Notes: generated by a model from the sequence alone, not told the origin. A stretch of 64,000 nt of DNA from DATFVJ01 sp963727015 (GCA_963727015.1 CAVSEV010000015.1:186001-250000); one strand, 5' to 3'; counted from the first letter of the stretch, positions 1 through 10,686 are shown. Translations and numbers: made by a program.

Positions 1-2
1 GC

Positions 3-776
3 GCCCAGGCCGGAACGGCTGAGTTCGCCGACGGTTCCAGCGTCGCGTGCACAGTTGTGGGTGCCGATCCGCTCTCCGATCTGGCCGTGGTACGCGCGGC
101 GGGGCCGACGCCTGATCCCGCCGAGCTCGGTGACGCCGACTCCCTCGTCGTCGGGCAGCTTGTCGTCGCCGTGGGTAACCCGCTGGGCCTCGCGGGCTCG
201 GTTACCGCTGGCGTGGTGAGCGCTCTGGGCAGGTCGCTGCCCGCGCGCACCGACACAACCACGCGGGCGGGTGTCGCGACGCGGATGATCGAAGATGTGA
301 TCCAGACGGACGCCGCTCTGAACCCGGGGAGTTCTGGCGGCGCACTCGCGGACGCGAACGCACGCGTCGTGGGCATAAACACCGCTGTGGCCGGCATCGG
401 CCTTGGCCTTGCTGTCCCTGTGAACTCAACAACCAGGCGGATCATCGCGTCCCTGATGCAAGACGGCCGTGTCCGCCGTGCCTACCTCGGGCTCATCACG
501 AAGCCCGCTCCCCTGCCGCCCAAGTTCCGCGAACACGGCAGCTCAGGGCGGGGCATCCGGGTGGTGGAAGTGGTACCCGGGGGGCCCGCTGACCGAGCCG
601 GCCTTCGCGTCGGTGACCTGCTGGTCTACGCGGGCGGACAGCCTGTCGACGGCGCCCAGGCCCTGCAGCGGCTAATGTTCGCCGAGGCCATCGGCCGCCC
701 GTTTGCGATCACGGCGCTGCGCAACGGTGCACTTGTTGATGTGATTACTGAGCCGGCGGAGCTGGTTGGCGCCTGA
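3..776 (+). CDS. HtrA/DegP-type trypsin-like serine protease with PDZ domain, N-terminus outside window
   Basis: The frame is open from the left edge, so the start, any membrane anchor and the catalytic His lie outside the window. The visible part has the family segment DPLSDLAVVRA with the catalytic Asp, then the nucleophile motif NPGSSGGAL near position 330, and a C-terminal PDZ domain beginning around GIRVVEVVPGGPADRAG (about 555-650). Family knowledge: these proteases act outside the cytoplasm in protein quality control, and the PDZ domain binds exposed C-termini. A GTG at 57 could be called as a start, but the residues before it (FADGSSVACTVV) continue the protease fold, so it is internal. 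The next gene is 176 bp downstream on the same strand. Confidence 0.9.
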   Translation, partial: AQAGTAEFADGSSVACTVVGADPLSDLAVVRAAGPTPDPAELGDADSLVVGQLVVAVGNPLGLAGSVTAGVVSALGRSLPARTDTTTRAGVATRMIEDVIQTDAALNPGSSGGALADANARVVGINTAVAGIGLGLAVPVNSTTRRIIASLMQDGRVRRAYLGLITKPAPLPPKFREHGSSGRGIRVVEVVPGGPADRAGLRVGDLLVYAGGQPVDGAQALQRLMFAEAIGRPFAITALRNGALVDVITEPAELVGA

Positions 777-952
777 ACCGACACGGATCATCCCACGATC
801 CCGTCATGATCGTGCCGTTCTTTTCCACAGCCAGCCCAAACGTGTCCCCTTGTCCACAGAACCTCGCTCGCCATAGCGGGCGTCGGCCCAGTTAACCGAC
901 TGTGGATCGCAGAGCCGGCCGCGCCGCGGCCGGGAGCCCTGGAGGGACTGCG

Positions 953-1723
953 ATGAACGAAGCACAGCTAACCGTGGTCGGTTACGTGGCAAGCACGCCG
1001 GCCCTGATAGTGACGAAGGCCGGGCAGTTCGTTGCGAACATGCGCGTCGGAGTGACACCCCGGCGTCAGGACAAGGAAACGGGTCAATGGTCTGACGGGG
1101 ACACCTCGTATGTCACCGTGACGTGCTGGCGGGCGCTCGCGACTAACGTCGCCGCGTGCCTGCGAAAAGGCGACCCCGTCGTGGTCAAGGGACGGATGCG
1201 GGTACGGCAGTTTGACGACAAGGACGGAAACCAGCGGACTGCGGTCGAAGTGGACGCGTCCACGCTCGGCCACGATCTCACCCGCGGCGTGGCCCATTTC
1301 CTGCGGACCAAGCGCTCACCGGGCGACGCGCCCTCGCTCAAACTCGCCCAGCAGCTGGCCGCGGGCGGTCCCCCCACGGCAGGCGATGACCGGTTCGAGC
1401 CTGGCGGGCACTCAGCGAACGGCTGGCAAGGACGGCCAGGGAATGAGCTGTCCGTGGCTGAGCGCTTCGCGGCTGAGCGGTCCGCGGCTGCGCCTTTCGG
1501 CGATAGCGAGCCGGGAGAAACGGCAGACGATCCGCAGCCGGGGCACGTTCCGGACGATGAGTTCTCCGGCGCCGATCTGTTCGACGATGCCGGGATCGAG
1601 GCATCGTCAGCCGGCTTCGTAACCGGCGGGGAGGGCGCTGGCAGTGGCGAAGTCAACGGTCCTGACGACCCCCTGCCTGGCTCGGATGGAACGGATGCGC
1701 AGCAAGCTGGCCGGGCCGCCTGA
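953..1723 (+). CDS. ssb: Single-stranded DNA-binding protein paralogue with long divergent tail
   Basis: This is an OB-fold SSB of 256 residues. The ATG at 953 is chosen because GGAGGG lies at 941-946; the frame also runs upstream without a good ribosome site. The OB domain is about residues 1-110 (NEAQLTVVGYVAST, YVTVTCWRALA, VVVKGRMRVRQF). The last 140 residues are low-complexity, acidic and Gly/Ala/Pro-rich, with a short repeat AERFAAERSAA. The protein ends QQAGRAA and lacks the acidic DDDIPF-type tip that recruits repair proteins in housekeeping SSBs. It is therefore probably a second SSB rather than the replicative one. Its place upstream of ettA is common in actinomycetes. Confidence 0.9.
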   Translation: MNEAQLTVVGYVASTPALIVTKAGQFVANMRVGVTPRRQDKETGQWSDGDTSYVTVTCWRALATNVAACLRKGDPVVVKGRMRVRQFDDKDGNQRTAVEVDASTLGHDLTRGVAHFLRTKRSPGDAPSLKLAQQLAAGGPPTAGDDRFEPGGHSANGWQGRPGNELSVAERFAAERSAAAPFGDSEPGETADDPQPGHVPDDEFSGADLFDDAGIEASSAGFVTGGEGAGSGEVNGPDDPLPGSDGTDAQQAGRAA

Positions 1724-1942
1724 CCCGCCCAGTCAGCCGCCGCGCCGGCCCTCGCGCCAGGAACCCGTCACGTCCAGATGACGCCTCGCATCGGTGCGGT
1801 CTCCTCCAATCGTTCATCCGCCGCGGGCCAGGCATCCAAGGCTGGCGGCGGGGGGAACGCCCCATGCCACCGTGCACCACCCTGCCGCCTGGCACGGCCC
1901 CGGTCGGCCTCGACCATGCGTGTTGTTTCGAGCGCACGTCGG

Positions 1943-2126
1943 CCTGGGGGGTGTCTTGCAGATCTTTGGTGACGCGGATCGGAGCCCGGACGGTGACCGG
2001 GGTTGTGGACGGCGCTGTCGTCGCCGATAGCTCCACTATCAGCTCCTCGAGAACGACCAGGGCCTTGGCCGGTCGCCGCTTGGATCACCGCCCGCATCCA
2101 CCGAGATCTGCGGGACACGCCCCAGG
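1943..2126 (-). mobile_element. MITE-like element, copy 1
   Basis: Imperfect inverted ends of 26 bp flank 184 bp: the left end begins CCTGGGGGGTGTCTTGCAG (1943) and the right end, read on the minus strand, begins CCTGGGGCGTGTCCCGCAG (2126 leftward). Read on the minus strand the interior matches a second element at 49392-49582, including shared blocks such as TTCTCGAGGAG and GATAGTGGA. There is no room for a transposase, so it would have to be mobilised in trans by a relative with similar ends. Confidence 0.6.
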
Positions 2127-2248
2127 GGCGGCGATGAGCTCGCTGGCTACCCCGCCGCCAGCGGTCGGGCGCCGCTGCTAGGCGTATCCCGTAGCTGCGC
2201 CGCTCCGAACCACTTTGGCCGCAGCGCCGCTCCGAACCTCGCCCGTCC

Positions 2249-2365
2249 GGGTGCCTCGTGGTGTCTGGCCCGTTCCCGTCCGGGTGCCTCGTGGTGTCTG
2301 GCCCTTTCCGGCCGGGGTGCCTCGTGGTGTCTGGCCCTTTCCGGCCGGGGTGCCTCGTGGTGTCC
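2249..2365. repeat. 33-bp tandem repeat, about 3.5 copies
   Basis: Units starting GGGTGCCTCGTGGTGTCTGG begin at exactly 2249, 2282, 2315 and 2348 (the last partial). The first unit differs from the others in its last third. The unit is a multiple of three, so it reads as a repeat in every frame and creates false open frames. Confidence 0.9.
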
Positions 2366-2494
2366 CGGCCGGGCTTGCCGGGCGCATGGGACCTGGTCTG
2401 GACCATGCCTACCGTTCCGGAGTGGTGCGGTCTGCTCCCTAGCCTCGACCGGCCCGTGGACCCGGGCCGACGTGGCCGCGATGCTTCGCGGCCT

Positions 2495-2690
2495 CGGGCC
2501 CGGAGCCGGCCTGCGGTGCAGCCCGGAGCCGCCGGCCTGCGGTGCAGCCCGGAGCCGCCGGCCTGCGGTGCAGCCCGGAGCCGCCGGCCTGCGCGGCCTC
2601 GGGCCCGGAGCCGGCCTGCGGTGCAGCCCGGAGCCGGCCTGCGGTGCAGCCCGGAACCGGCTGCGGTGCAGCCCGGAACCGGGCCGCGCG
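2495..2690. repeat. Degenerate tandem array around CCTGCGGTGCAGCCCGGAG
   Basis: At least six copies of a roughly 21-27 bp unit, with core CCTGCGGTGCAGCCCGGAG. Units vary by presence of an extra CCG triplet. No gene is supported here. Confidence 0.85.
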
Positions 2691-2987
2691 AGCTGTCTAG
2701 CCCGGACCCGGCCTGCGGTGTCTGGTCCGGACTTGGTCGACGCGGTGGGTGCTGCCTTACGGTGAATCGCTGGCCGGGATCTGCCGGGCCGCAGCAGCGG
2801 AGCTCTGGGCGCCGGGTAGCGCGGGTCACGGGTGCCAAGCATGATGGCGCTTCGCCCCCGTCGGTGTCGCTGCGTGGCTCAACATACTTGTTTTCTTAGC
2901 CGCCTGCACAGATTGCATCTATCATGTTACTCAATGTGACGACCCCTAACAGCTGCAGGACCAGGGCATGGAGCCACGGGACTGGGA

Positions 2988-4355
2988 GTGGAAGGCATGT
3001 CACCCGTTCATCAGGTTGCGATCCGGCGCGGGGCACGCCGCGGCCTGGGTCGGTTAATGGCACGATGGCTTACGCACCTGCCGCTCTTTGACCAGCGGCC
3101 GCCGCTGGTTGGCTATCTGCTAGCGGTAGTAGGCGCGGATGTCGCGCTTATCGGCTGGGGGATAGCCCGCACCCCGCTGCGTACCGGGAATTTCGCGCTT
3201 TTCGTGTCGTTGCTCGCCTGCAGCGCCGTATGCATCGAGGCCACCAGGCGGCTCGGGATGCCGGCCGGGGTCTCGCGGGATCTGCTCTCCGCATGGTGGC
3301 TGCCTATCGCCCTCTTGCTTCCGCCGCTTTACGCACTGCTGGCGCCGTTGCCGATCAGCTTCCTGCTTCAGCTGAGAGTCAGGCGCACGCTAGCTTTCCG
3401 CCGCGTCTTCAGCGCCGCCGTCCTTGGTCTCGCTGGCGCCGCGGCGTCTGTCACCTTCGAGTGGCTCGGTGCTCGGATCGCGGGGGACACCGCACTCGGG
3501 GACCCTGACGTCTGGCTCACCTATCCCGCCATGCTGACGGCGGCTGTCGCCTGCGCGGTGCTGTTCACCATCGTGAACGTTGCCCTGGTCGCTGTCGCCG
3601 CGCATCTAGCCGAGCGGCGGACGGCATGGCTGGGAGCGCTCTGGGACAGGGAAAGCCTGCTCCTCGATGTTGCCGAACTCTGCCTGGGCGTGCTCGTCAC
3701 TATCGCCTGCGTGGAAAGCCCGGCGCTGTTGTTCGTCGCGCTGCCGCCCGTAGTCGTGCTGCAGCGGAGCCTGCTGCACAAGCAGCTACGGGCGGCAGCG
3801 CGCATTGACGCGAAGACCGGCCTGCTCAACGCGGCAGCCTGGCAGCGGGAGGCGGACACCGAGATCGGCAAGGCAGTTCGCGGGAGGGAACCGCTCGCGC
3901 TCCTGCTTATCGACATCGATCATTTCAAGAGGGTCAATGACACCTGCGGTCACCTCACAGGCGATCAGGTGCTCGCCGGGCTGTCCGCGGCGCTGCGCGT
4001 GCTTGTCCGTGCATGCGATCTCGTTGGCCGGTTCGGCGGCGAGGAGTTCGTCGCACTGCTGCCGCGGACCAGCGTCGCCGGGGCGCACCGGGTGGCCGAA
4101 CGGATGCGGGCCCGGATCAGCGAGGTGGCCGTCCAGGTCGAGGAGCACACGGTCACGGTGACGGTATCGATCGGCGTGGCAATGCTGGCGGCCCATGGCA
4201 ACGACCTGTTCGAGCTTCTTGCGGCGGCCGATCTTGCGCTCTACCGCGCCAAGGAAGCGGGCCGCGACCGGGTATGCGTGTATACCCCTGGCGATGCAGG
4301 GACCGCGCGGCTCGGTGGCCGGAACGCCCCGGAACCAGATGCCGGCGTTGGTTAG
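2988..4355 (+). CDS. Membrane-bound diguanylate cyclase (GGDEF protein)
   Basis: A predicted c-di-GMP synthase of 452-455 residues. The N-terminal half has about six hydrophobic segments (for example LVGYLLAVVGADVALIGWG, LLSAWWLPIALLLPPLY, VACAVLFTIVNVALVAVAA), resembling the MASE-type sensor half seen in other actinomycete GGDEF proteins. The catalytic domain fills the last 190 residues, with DIDHFKRVND and the active-site loop GGEEF near residue 350. An intact inhibitory I-site RACD sits five residues before GGEEF, so product feedback inhibition is expected. The start is either GTG 2988 or ATG 2997; neither has a well-spaced ribosome site. A degraded GGDEF fragment lies at about 36185-36308. 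Confidence 0.9.
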   Translation: MEGMSPVHQVAIRRGARRGLGRLMARWLTHLPLFDQRPPLVGYLLAVVGADVALIGWGIARTPLRTGNFALFVSLLACSAVCIEATRRLGMPAGVSRDLLSAWWLPIALLLPPLYALLAPLPISFLLQLRVRRTLAFRRVFSAAVLGLAGAAASVTFEWLGARIAGDTALGDPDVWLTYPAMLTAAVACAVLFTIVNVALVAVAAHLAERRTAWLGALWDRESLLLDVAELCLGVLVTIACVESPALLFVALPPVVVLQRSLLHKQLRAAARIDAKTGLLNAAAWQREADTEIGKAVRGREPLALLLIDIDHFKRVNDTCGHLTGDQVLAGLSAALRVLVRACDLVGRFGGEEFVALLPRTSVAGAHRVAERMRARISEVAVQVEEHTVTVTVSIGVAMLAAHGNDLFELLAAADLALYRAKEAGRDRVCVYTPGDAGTARLGGRNAPEPDAGVG

Positions 4356-4453
4356 GGTTCGTGTGGCGGCCCGGAACCGCATGCTGAGCCTGCGAAGGCT
4401 AGGTACCGCATGTAGGTGAATATCGGGACATACTGGTCATGACGGCGGCGGCG

Positions 4454-4471
4454 CCCGGCCTAACGGCCGGG
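4454..4471. terminator. GC-rich hairpin between the GGDEF gene and ettA
   Basis: Perfect 7-bp arms CCCGGCC / GGCCGGG around a TAAC loop, about 100 bp after the upstream stop. No U-tract follows. It could end the upstream transcript. Confidence 0.45.
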
Positions 4472-4502
4472 ACGGTTACGAGCAGCCCATACTCTTGATG
4501 CC

Positions 4503-6167
<1,665 letters not shown>

Positions 6168-6252
6168 TCGCCGAGCGCATCCCGCCCGGCCGGCATGCCA
6201 GCGGCGTCAAAGCGTTACCTGAACGGCTGCGCGGGGTGACAGCCGTCCGCCG

Positions 6253-6325
6253 CGGCGACGCGGACCGGCGACGTGGGACCGGCGACGTGGGCCGGCGACG
6301 CGGACCGGCGACGCGGGACCGGCGC
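6253..6325. repeat. Short tandem array of GCGACGCGGACCG-type units
   Basis: Five or six degenerate copies of a 12-15 bp unit (GGCGACGCGGACC / GGCGACGTGGGACC) fill most of the gap between the convergent ettA and globin genes. Confidence 0.8.
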
Positions 6326-6361
6326 CAGGTTTGACGCACTCCCGGCTGCCGCGCGCGCCAC

Positions 6362-6793
6362 CTACTGCGGGGCCAGCGGCAGCGTCTTCGTGCCAGCCTC
6401 CCCGCGTCCGGGTGAGTTGATCAGGCCACCTGCGGCCATCACAAGGTAGTCCCACAACTGCGCGTCCAGTTGCGGTTCGAGCCGCAGGTCATCGAGGGCC
6501 GTGCGCATATGACGCAGCCAAGCGTCCCGCTCTTCTTCGCCGATCCGGAACGGGGCATGGCGCATGCGCAGCCTCGGATGGCCGCGCTGCTCGCTGTAGG
6601 TGCGGGGCCCGCCCCAGTACTGAATCAGGAACAACCGCAGGTGCTCCTCGGCCGGTCCCAGATCCTCGCTCGGATATACCGCCCGCAACAACGGATCATC
6701 GGCGACCTCGGCGTAAAAACGGCTGACGAGACGGCGGAAGGTGTCCTCGCCGCCTACCGCCTCGAAGAAGGTGAGTTCTGTTGAGTCATTCAT
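6362..6793 (-). CDS. glbO: Group II truncated haemoglobin (TrHbO type)
   Basis: A 143-residue truncated globin. The motif order matches group II: FFEAVGGEDTFRRLVSRFY at the N-terminus, LFLIQYWGGP in the E helix region, and RMRHAPF with the proximal His. Family role: an oxygen- or NO-handling haem protein of the cytoplasm; in mycobacteria it interacts with the respiratory chain. It is convergent with ettA and lies in tandem with the downstream-transcribed mscS-like gene, separated by a 39-bp repeat array. The final residues (GRGEAGTKTLPLAPQ) are not part of the globin fold. Confidence 0.92.
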   Translation of the reverse strand: MNDSTELTFFEAVGGEDTFRRLVSRFYAEVADDPLLRAVYPSEDLGPAEEHLRLFLIQYWGGPRTYSEQRGHPRLRMRHAPFRIGEEERDAWLRHMRTALDDLRLEPQLDAQLWDYLVMAAGGLINSPGRGEAGTKTLPLAPQ

Positions 6794-6859
6794 GGCTGGT
6801 CACAAGGGTAATGCGCGGTCACGCGGGCTTGACCGTGTCTCAGCGGCCGCCGTGGAGCG

Positions 6860-6970
6860 CTCATTGGGCGTGGCGCGCTCAGCCGTCGCTGTGGTCTGCT
6901 CATTGGGCGTGGCGCGCTCAGCCGTCGCTGTGGTCTGCTCATTGGGCGTGGCGCGCTCAGCCGTCGCCGT
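6860..6970. repeat. 39-bp tandem repeat, nearly three copies, reaching into the MscS gene end
   Basis: Units starting CTCATTGGGCGTGGCGCGCT begin at 6860, 6899 and 6938. The last copy overlaps the stop codon and final codons of the channel gene (6957-6970), so the array may have grown from the gene's 3' end or shares its sequence. Confidence 0.9.
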
Positions 6971-7946
6971 CGAGCGCCGCCAGCGGCACGTTGTTGCTCT
7001 CGAGGGCGATCTTCAACCGCTCGCGAAGCTCTCTGGCGACTTCCCACTGCTTGAGCGGCACCGTCTTTGCGACCAGCCGCAGCACGACGGCGCGGCCGGA
7101 CAGTGCCTGCACGCCCCAGACCTCTGGCTCCTCCAGGATGACCGGTTGCCAGAGCGGCTCGGCCCACATGGTTCGCGCGGTTTCCTTCATGATCCCGCGG
7201 ACCCTGGCGATGTCCTGATCGTATTCGACCGGCAGGTCAATGACCGCTCGCGACCAGCCTTGGGATTCGTTTCCTATCCGGTCGATCGTGCCGTTGCGGA
7301 TGTGCCAGACAACACCGTTGACGTCACGCAGCCTGGTGACACGAAGGCCCACGGTCTCTACCGTCCCGGTGGCCGTGCCTGCGTCGATGACGTCCCCGAC
7401 ACCATACTGATCTTCCACCAGCATGAAGATTCCCGACAAGAAGTCCCTGACCAGGCTCTGCGCGCCGAATCCCACCGCGATACCGAGCACCCCCGCGCTG
7501 GCCAGTACCGGCGCGAGATTGAAGCCGAGGTAACCAAGAATGTAGATGCCGGCGATGCCGAAGATGACCGCGGAGGAGATACTGCGGAGGATCGAGCCGA
7601 GCGCGTAGGCGCGCTGCTTGCGCCGCTCGGTGAAAAGCAGTTGCGCGGCTGCGCCAGGCGCGCGCTTGCGGCTTGCGATTGCCATGCCCGCGGCCCGGTT
7701 GGTCAGCCGGGTAATCACCCGGTGGGTGAGCATGCGCGCCACGAGCGCGAGGATCACCACAAAGACGATCCGCAGCACGACGTTGATCGGGTCGGCGAAG
7801 TATTCCGCCACCAGCCTGGACGCGCCTGCGTCGTGCGTCAGGTCCCAGACCAGGCGGCACGCCACACGTGGGTCGCGGCCGCAAGCGGCGACCAGGCTGT
7901 CCGGTACCGCGCCCGCGACGGGCACGTCCGGCGCGAGGGCAGTCAC
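6957..7946 (-). CDS. Small-conductance mechanosensitive channel (MscS family)
   Basis: A 329-residue inner-membrane channel. There are about three transmembrane helices: INVVLRIVFVVILALVARML, AVIFGIAGIYILGYLGFN, and the Gly/Ala-rich pore helix VLGIAVGFGAQSLVRDFLSG. The beta domain follows (FMLVEDQYGVGDVIDAG, VWHIRNGTIDRIGNESQGW) and then the C-terminal alpha/beta domain. The GTG at 7946 is chosen because GGAAGGGG lies a few bases upstream on the minus strand. Family role: releases solutes on hypo-osmotic shock. Its 3' end overlaps a tandem repeat. Confidence 0.92.
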   Translation of the reverse strand: MTALAPDVPVAGAVPDSLVAACGRDPRVACRLVWDLTHDAGASRLVAEYFADPINVVLRIVFVVILALVARMLTHRVITRLTNRAAGMAIASRKRAPGAAAQLLFTERRKQRAYALGSILRSISSAVIFGIAGIYILGYLGFNLAPVLASAGVLGIAVGFGAQSLVRDFLSGIFMLVEDQYGVGDVIDAGTATGTVETVGLRVTRLRDVNGVVWHIRNGTIDRIGNESQGWSRAVIDLPVEYDQDIARVRGIMKETARTMWAEPLWQPVILEEPEVWGVQALSGRAVVLRLVAKTVPLKQWEVARELRERLKIALESNNVPLAALDGDG

Positions 7947-8090
7947 CGTGGTTCCCCTTCCATGCCGGGGGAGCGACGGGCCGGTCGGTCAAGGCCGCCG
8001 CCGTGGCCGATCGGTGATCCCGTCTGCGGACTGACCCTCATACTGGCCGATGCCGCGGTTCCCTCGCACGTCGGATGGGGATACCGGACG

Positions 8091-8519
8091 TTATCCAGCC
8101 GGCGCCCCCGCCGTGTCCAAGACATGTGCGACCTTCGAGGCCGCGCCGGCCGGGTCGTCAACGCGGTGCATGCATTCGCCCCACGACCACCAGTAGTACC
8201 AATCGTGGAGGCCTGCCGGTGAGGGTGCGCACGTGACGTTTTCACGCATCGTCGTCGCCAGTGGATTGACGACACGAACGAATGCCACTCCTGACCCTGT
8301 CCGGATCACCCTGGCCACCAGCCCGCGGGAATCCAGTTCATCCGCGAGGTCCTTCAGGTAGGCCAGCGCACCGTGGCAATGGCGGCGTACTCCGTCGTCC
8401 GCACCACGGGCCCCTGGCGGCCCGGTTGCGGCGGCAGGCCTGGTCCCGTCGCTGCGCTGGGCCATGGCGCCTGATCTGGCTGTCCTGCCCGGATCTGCAA
8501 TGCCGTCATGCGCGTCCAT
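8091..8519 (-). CDS. Uncharacterised small protein with Trp/Cys-rich centre, divergent from XRE regulator
   Basis: About 142 residues; not recognised as a named family. The protein-like part is the C-terminal two thirds: ALAYLKDLADELDSRGLVAR, then VRVVNPLATTMRENVTCAP and DWYYWWSWGECMHRVDD. The first 45 residues are low-complexity. Two starts are possible: ATG 8537 with GAAGGGG upstream, or ATG 8519 with GAGGGAGG 6 bases upstream; I prefer the second. It is transcribed away from the XRE-TPR regulator at 9013 across a 490-bp AT-richer gap. In actinomycetes, small proteins next to such XRE regulators are often a regulated pair; here that is only inferred from position. Confidence 0.7.
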   Translation of the reverse strand: MDAHDGIADPGRTARSGAMAQRSDGTRPAAATGPPGARGADDGVRRHCHGALAYLKDLADELDSRGLVARVIRTGSGVAFVRVVNPLATTMRENVTCAPSPAGLHDWYYWWSWGECMHRVDDPAGAASKVAHVLDTAGAPAG

Positions 8520-8537
8520 GGCATGCCTCCCTCTCAT

Positions 8538-9012
8538 CCAGTCCCCTTCAAGTGCACGTCACGCTTGCTGACGTGTTTGCCGTCACGATCACTCTTGCGG
8601 GCCCATTTCTGGTACAAATCGGACAGATCTTCACATCCCATGACCAAAGCCCGTATTGACGATCCATCACCGAGTGCAAATTGAGATCACCTTACGTAGT
8701 CATAGCAGGTCAGCTGTAATCGTCTGCCCCATGAAGTGGGCTACGCATTACGCAACATGTGAAATGAGAATCGCAATATGGATACAGTGCGGTCAAACAC
8801 TGTGACCCGGCAGGCGTTCAGGATCTATGCGTGGCAGGGAAGGAAGGTCCACCTCGGTGCCAGGATCATTCGCCATGATCCGGTGAGCATCGTGTGATCG
8901 AATTGATTACGTGCCATTCTGGTTGGCGGAGAGCAACTAGTACGTCACGCTGCGTTAGATAGAATGGTCCGGCCGGGGTCAGGCGAGCAAAAGCTAGGGG
9001 GAAGGGGCCGGT
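8538..9012. promoter_or_regulatory. AT-richer divergent promoter region
   Basis: 475 bases between divergently transcribed genes, clearly lower in GC than its surroundings from about 8570 to 8965. TAGAAT at 8960-8965 could be the -10 box for the regulator gene, 48 bases before its start. A possible 39-codon ORF lies within (8778-8897). Confidence 0.45.
8778..8897 (+). CDS. Possible 39-residue peptide in divergent gap
   Basis: ATG 8778 opens a frame ending TGA 8897. The composition is protein-like (RQAFRIYAWQGRKVHLGAR) with basic and aromatic residues. There is no strong ribosome site (only GAGAA about 8 bases upstream), so this is tentative. It lies upstream of, and in the same direction as, the XRE regulator. 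Confidence 0.25.
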   Translation: MDTVRSNTVTRQAFRIYAWQGRKVHLGARIIRHDPVSIV

Positions 9013-10686
9013 ATGTCTGGGCAGTACGGCGCGACCGCCGCTCGACATGTCAGATCGTGTGCGGAGCCACACGATACGGAAGTCCCGTCCGTAAGGCCAG
9101 CTGACCTGGCGGGCGGCGACATGCAGAAAGAAGCCATCATTGCGCGCAGGATCCGAGCCCACGGCCTGGTTGCCGGGCGCACGACAGCCGCGATCGCGGC
9201 CTCCATCCACGACGAGTGTGAACCCGTGTTCGGCACAACCTGGATCCGGGCTTACCGGCTCGCTTGTGGCACGGCGCTCGCCGACATCGTCGAGCAGGTC
9301 AAGGCCTGGTATGAGCATGAGGGCCGCAGCGCGCCGCGCTTCAGCGAGACCCTGCTGTCCGCGTATGAGAGCGGCCACAAGCGCCCGGGGGCCGAATACC
9401 TGCACTACCTATGCGCGGTGTACCGCGCCGACCCGGCTGATCTCGGTTACGCGGCCGGGTGTTTCTGCGGTCGCAGTCACAGGTGCGCGGTCCCGGCGGG
9501 CGATCGGGTCAATGGCAGCGAGCGCGACTCTGCTGGTGCAATGGCGGACGCAAGCCGCGGCCGCGAAGGCGCGGGTGCCGCATCCGCGTCGGGGGGCAGC
9601 GGCGTCTGTGATCACTTTGGCCTCACAGGCGAGGAGCATGAGGACGTGTTACGACGAACCTTGCTTCAGCTGATCGCCGGGTCGGGCGTGTCATTGGACA
9701 GCCATTTCTTCGGCGCCGTCGATGGTGTCAGGCGCCATCTCGATGACACCCTGCTGAGGAGCGGCGTCGCCGCCACCACACTGGACCAGTGGGAGGAGGC
9801 CGCGGCCGGTTACGGGCGCCAGTACATGACCGTGCCGCCGCTCCGCCTGATCTGCGATGTCCTCCTTGATCTCAGCGACGTGCGAAGGATGTGCGAGCAG
9901 CGGCAGTCGATCGAGTCGCAGGAGCGGCTGTGCCGGCTGGCTGCCCAGCTTGCGGCGCTGACAGGGATGACGATGATCGATGTCGGTGACCACCGGCTGG
10001 CCAGGTCGTTCTTCCGCACCGCGCGCACGGCGGCAGACGAGACCGGAGACAGGGCACTGCGTGCCTGGGTCGTCGCCAGGGAGGGACTGGTGCCGCTGTA
10101 TTACGGCGACGCCCGTGAGGCGCTGCGGCTCGCCCGCATCAGCCAGGACCTGGCGGGCCGGACGCCCTGCGCGGCAGGCGCGCTGGCTCCGATGATCGAG
10201 GCACGTGCCCTCGCCAAGGCCGGCGCGGGTCGCCCGGGTGCGGCAGAACAGGCCCAGCGCGCGATCACCCGTGCGCACACGGCTTTCGGCCAGCTGGCTG
10301 AGGACCAGCGGGCCGACACCGCCTTCGGGTACACCGAGCGGCAGTTGCTCTTCCATCAGGGCGAGGCTCTTGCCGCGCTTGGTGCTCCGGATGCGGACCA
10401 GGTGCTCGCCGACGCGCTCAAGGCATATCCGGCGACCGAACGCCTGGACCGCTCACTGATCCACTTCGATCGCGCGATGTTCAGGCTCATTCGCGGCGAG
10501 GTTGAGGAGGCACTGCGGATCGGCGAGACGGTGATCAGGGATCTGCCCGCCGACCATCGCCCCGAGATCGTGCTTAACCGGGCCAGGCAGCTGGTCTATG
10601 CTGCTGACACCCAGACTGGCAGCGGCGCCAAGGCGCAGCGCCTGCGTGACCAGATCGCCGCGCTTCCCGCGGCGGTGAGCGCTTAG
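9013..10686 (+). CDS. XRE-type helix-turn-helix regulator with TPR-like C-terminal domain
   Basis: A 557-residue cytoplasmic regulator. Residues about 45-150 hold the DNA-binding region (TTWIRAYRLACGTALADIVEQV, LLSAYESGHKRPGAEYLHYL). The rest is alpha-helical repeats of TPR type (LARSFFRTARTAADETGDRALRAW, ALAKAGAGRPGAAEQAQRAI). A small Cys pair, GCFCGRSH, follows the HTH. The ATG at 9013 is supported by AGGGGGAAGGGG just upstream. Such XRE-TPR proteins are abundant and paralogous in actinomycetes, and their ligands are mostly unknown. Divergent small gene at 8519 is its likely partner or target. Confidence 0.85.
   Translation: MSGQYGATAARHVRSCAEPHDTEVPSVRPADLAGGDMQKEAIIARRIRAHGLVAGRTTAAIAASIHDECEPVFGTTWIRAYRLACGTALADIVEQVKAWYEHEGRSAPRFSETLLSAYESGHKRPGAEYLHYLCAVYRADPADLGYAAGCFCGRSHRCAVPAGDRVNGSERDSAGAMADASRGREGAGAASASGGSGVCDHFGLTGEEHEDVLRRTLLQLIAGSGVSLDSHFFGAVDGVRRHLDDTLLRSGVAATTLDQWEEAAAGYGRQYMTVPPLRLICDVLLDLSDVRRMCEQRQSIESQERLCRLAAQLAALTGMTMIDVGDHRLARSFFRTARTAADETGDRALRAWVVAREGLVPLYYGDAREALRLARISQDLAGRTPCAAGALAPMIEARALAKAGAGRPGAAEQAQRAITRAHTAFGQLAEDQRADTAFGYTERQLLFHQGEALAALGAPDADQVLADALKAYPATERLDRSLIHFDRAMFRLIRGEVEEALRIGETVIRDLPADHRPEIVLNRARQLVYAADTQTGSGAKAQRLRDQIAALPAAVSA

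Larger units (their letters stand above)
1724..2987. other. Long gap without a convincing gene; MITE-like element and two tandem arrays
   Basis: Several overlapping open frames exist on both strands, but their translations are simple repeats of the DNA arrays or have no protein-like composition. The gap contains a MITE-like element (1943-2126) and two GC-rich arrays (2249-2365 and about 2495-2690). The last 100 bases are more AT-rich (TTGTTTTCTTAG, CATCTATCATG) and probably hold the promoter of the diguanylate cyclase gene. Confidence 0.6.

Noticed and set aside
2249..2690. CRISPR-like periodicity
   Set aside because: Units are head-to-tail with no unique spacers between them; the same holds for every other array in the window.
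1768..2838. Minus-strand 356-codon frame and overlapping plus-strand frames
   Set aside because: The translations are direct readings of 27- and 33-bp DNA repeats (RRPAPGCTAGRLR type) with no homology or ribosome site.
6741..8222. 493-codon plus-strand frame across the globin start and MscS gene
   Set aside because: Antisense to two well-supported genes; composition is typical of shadow frames.
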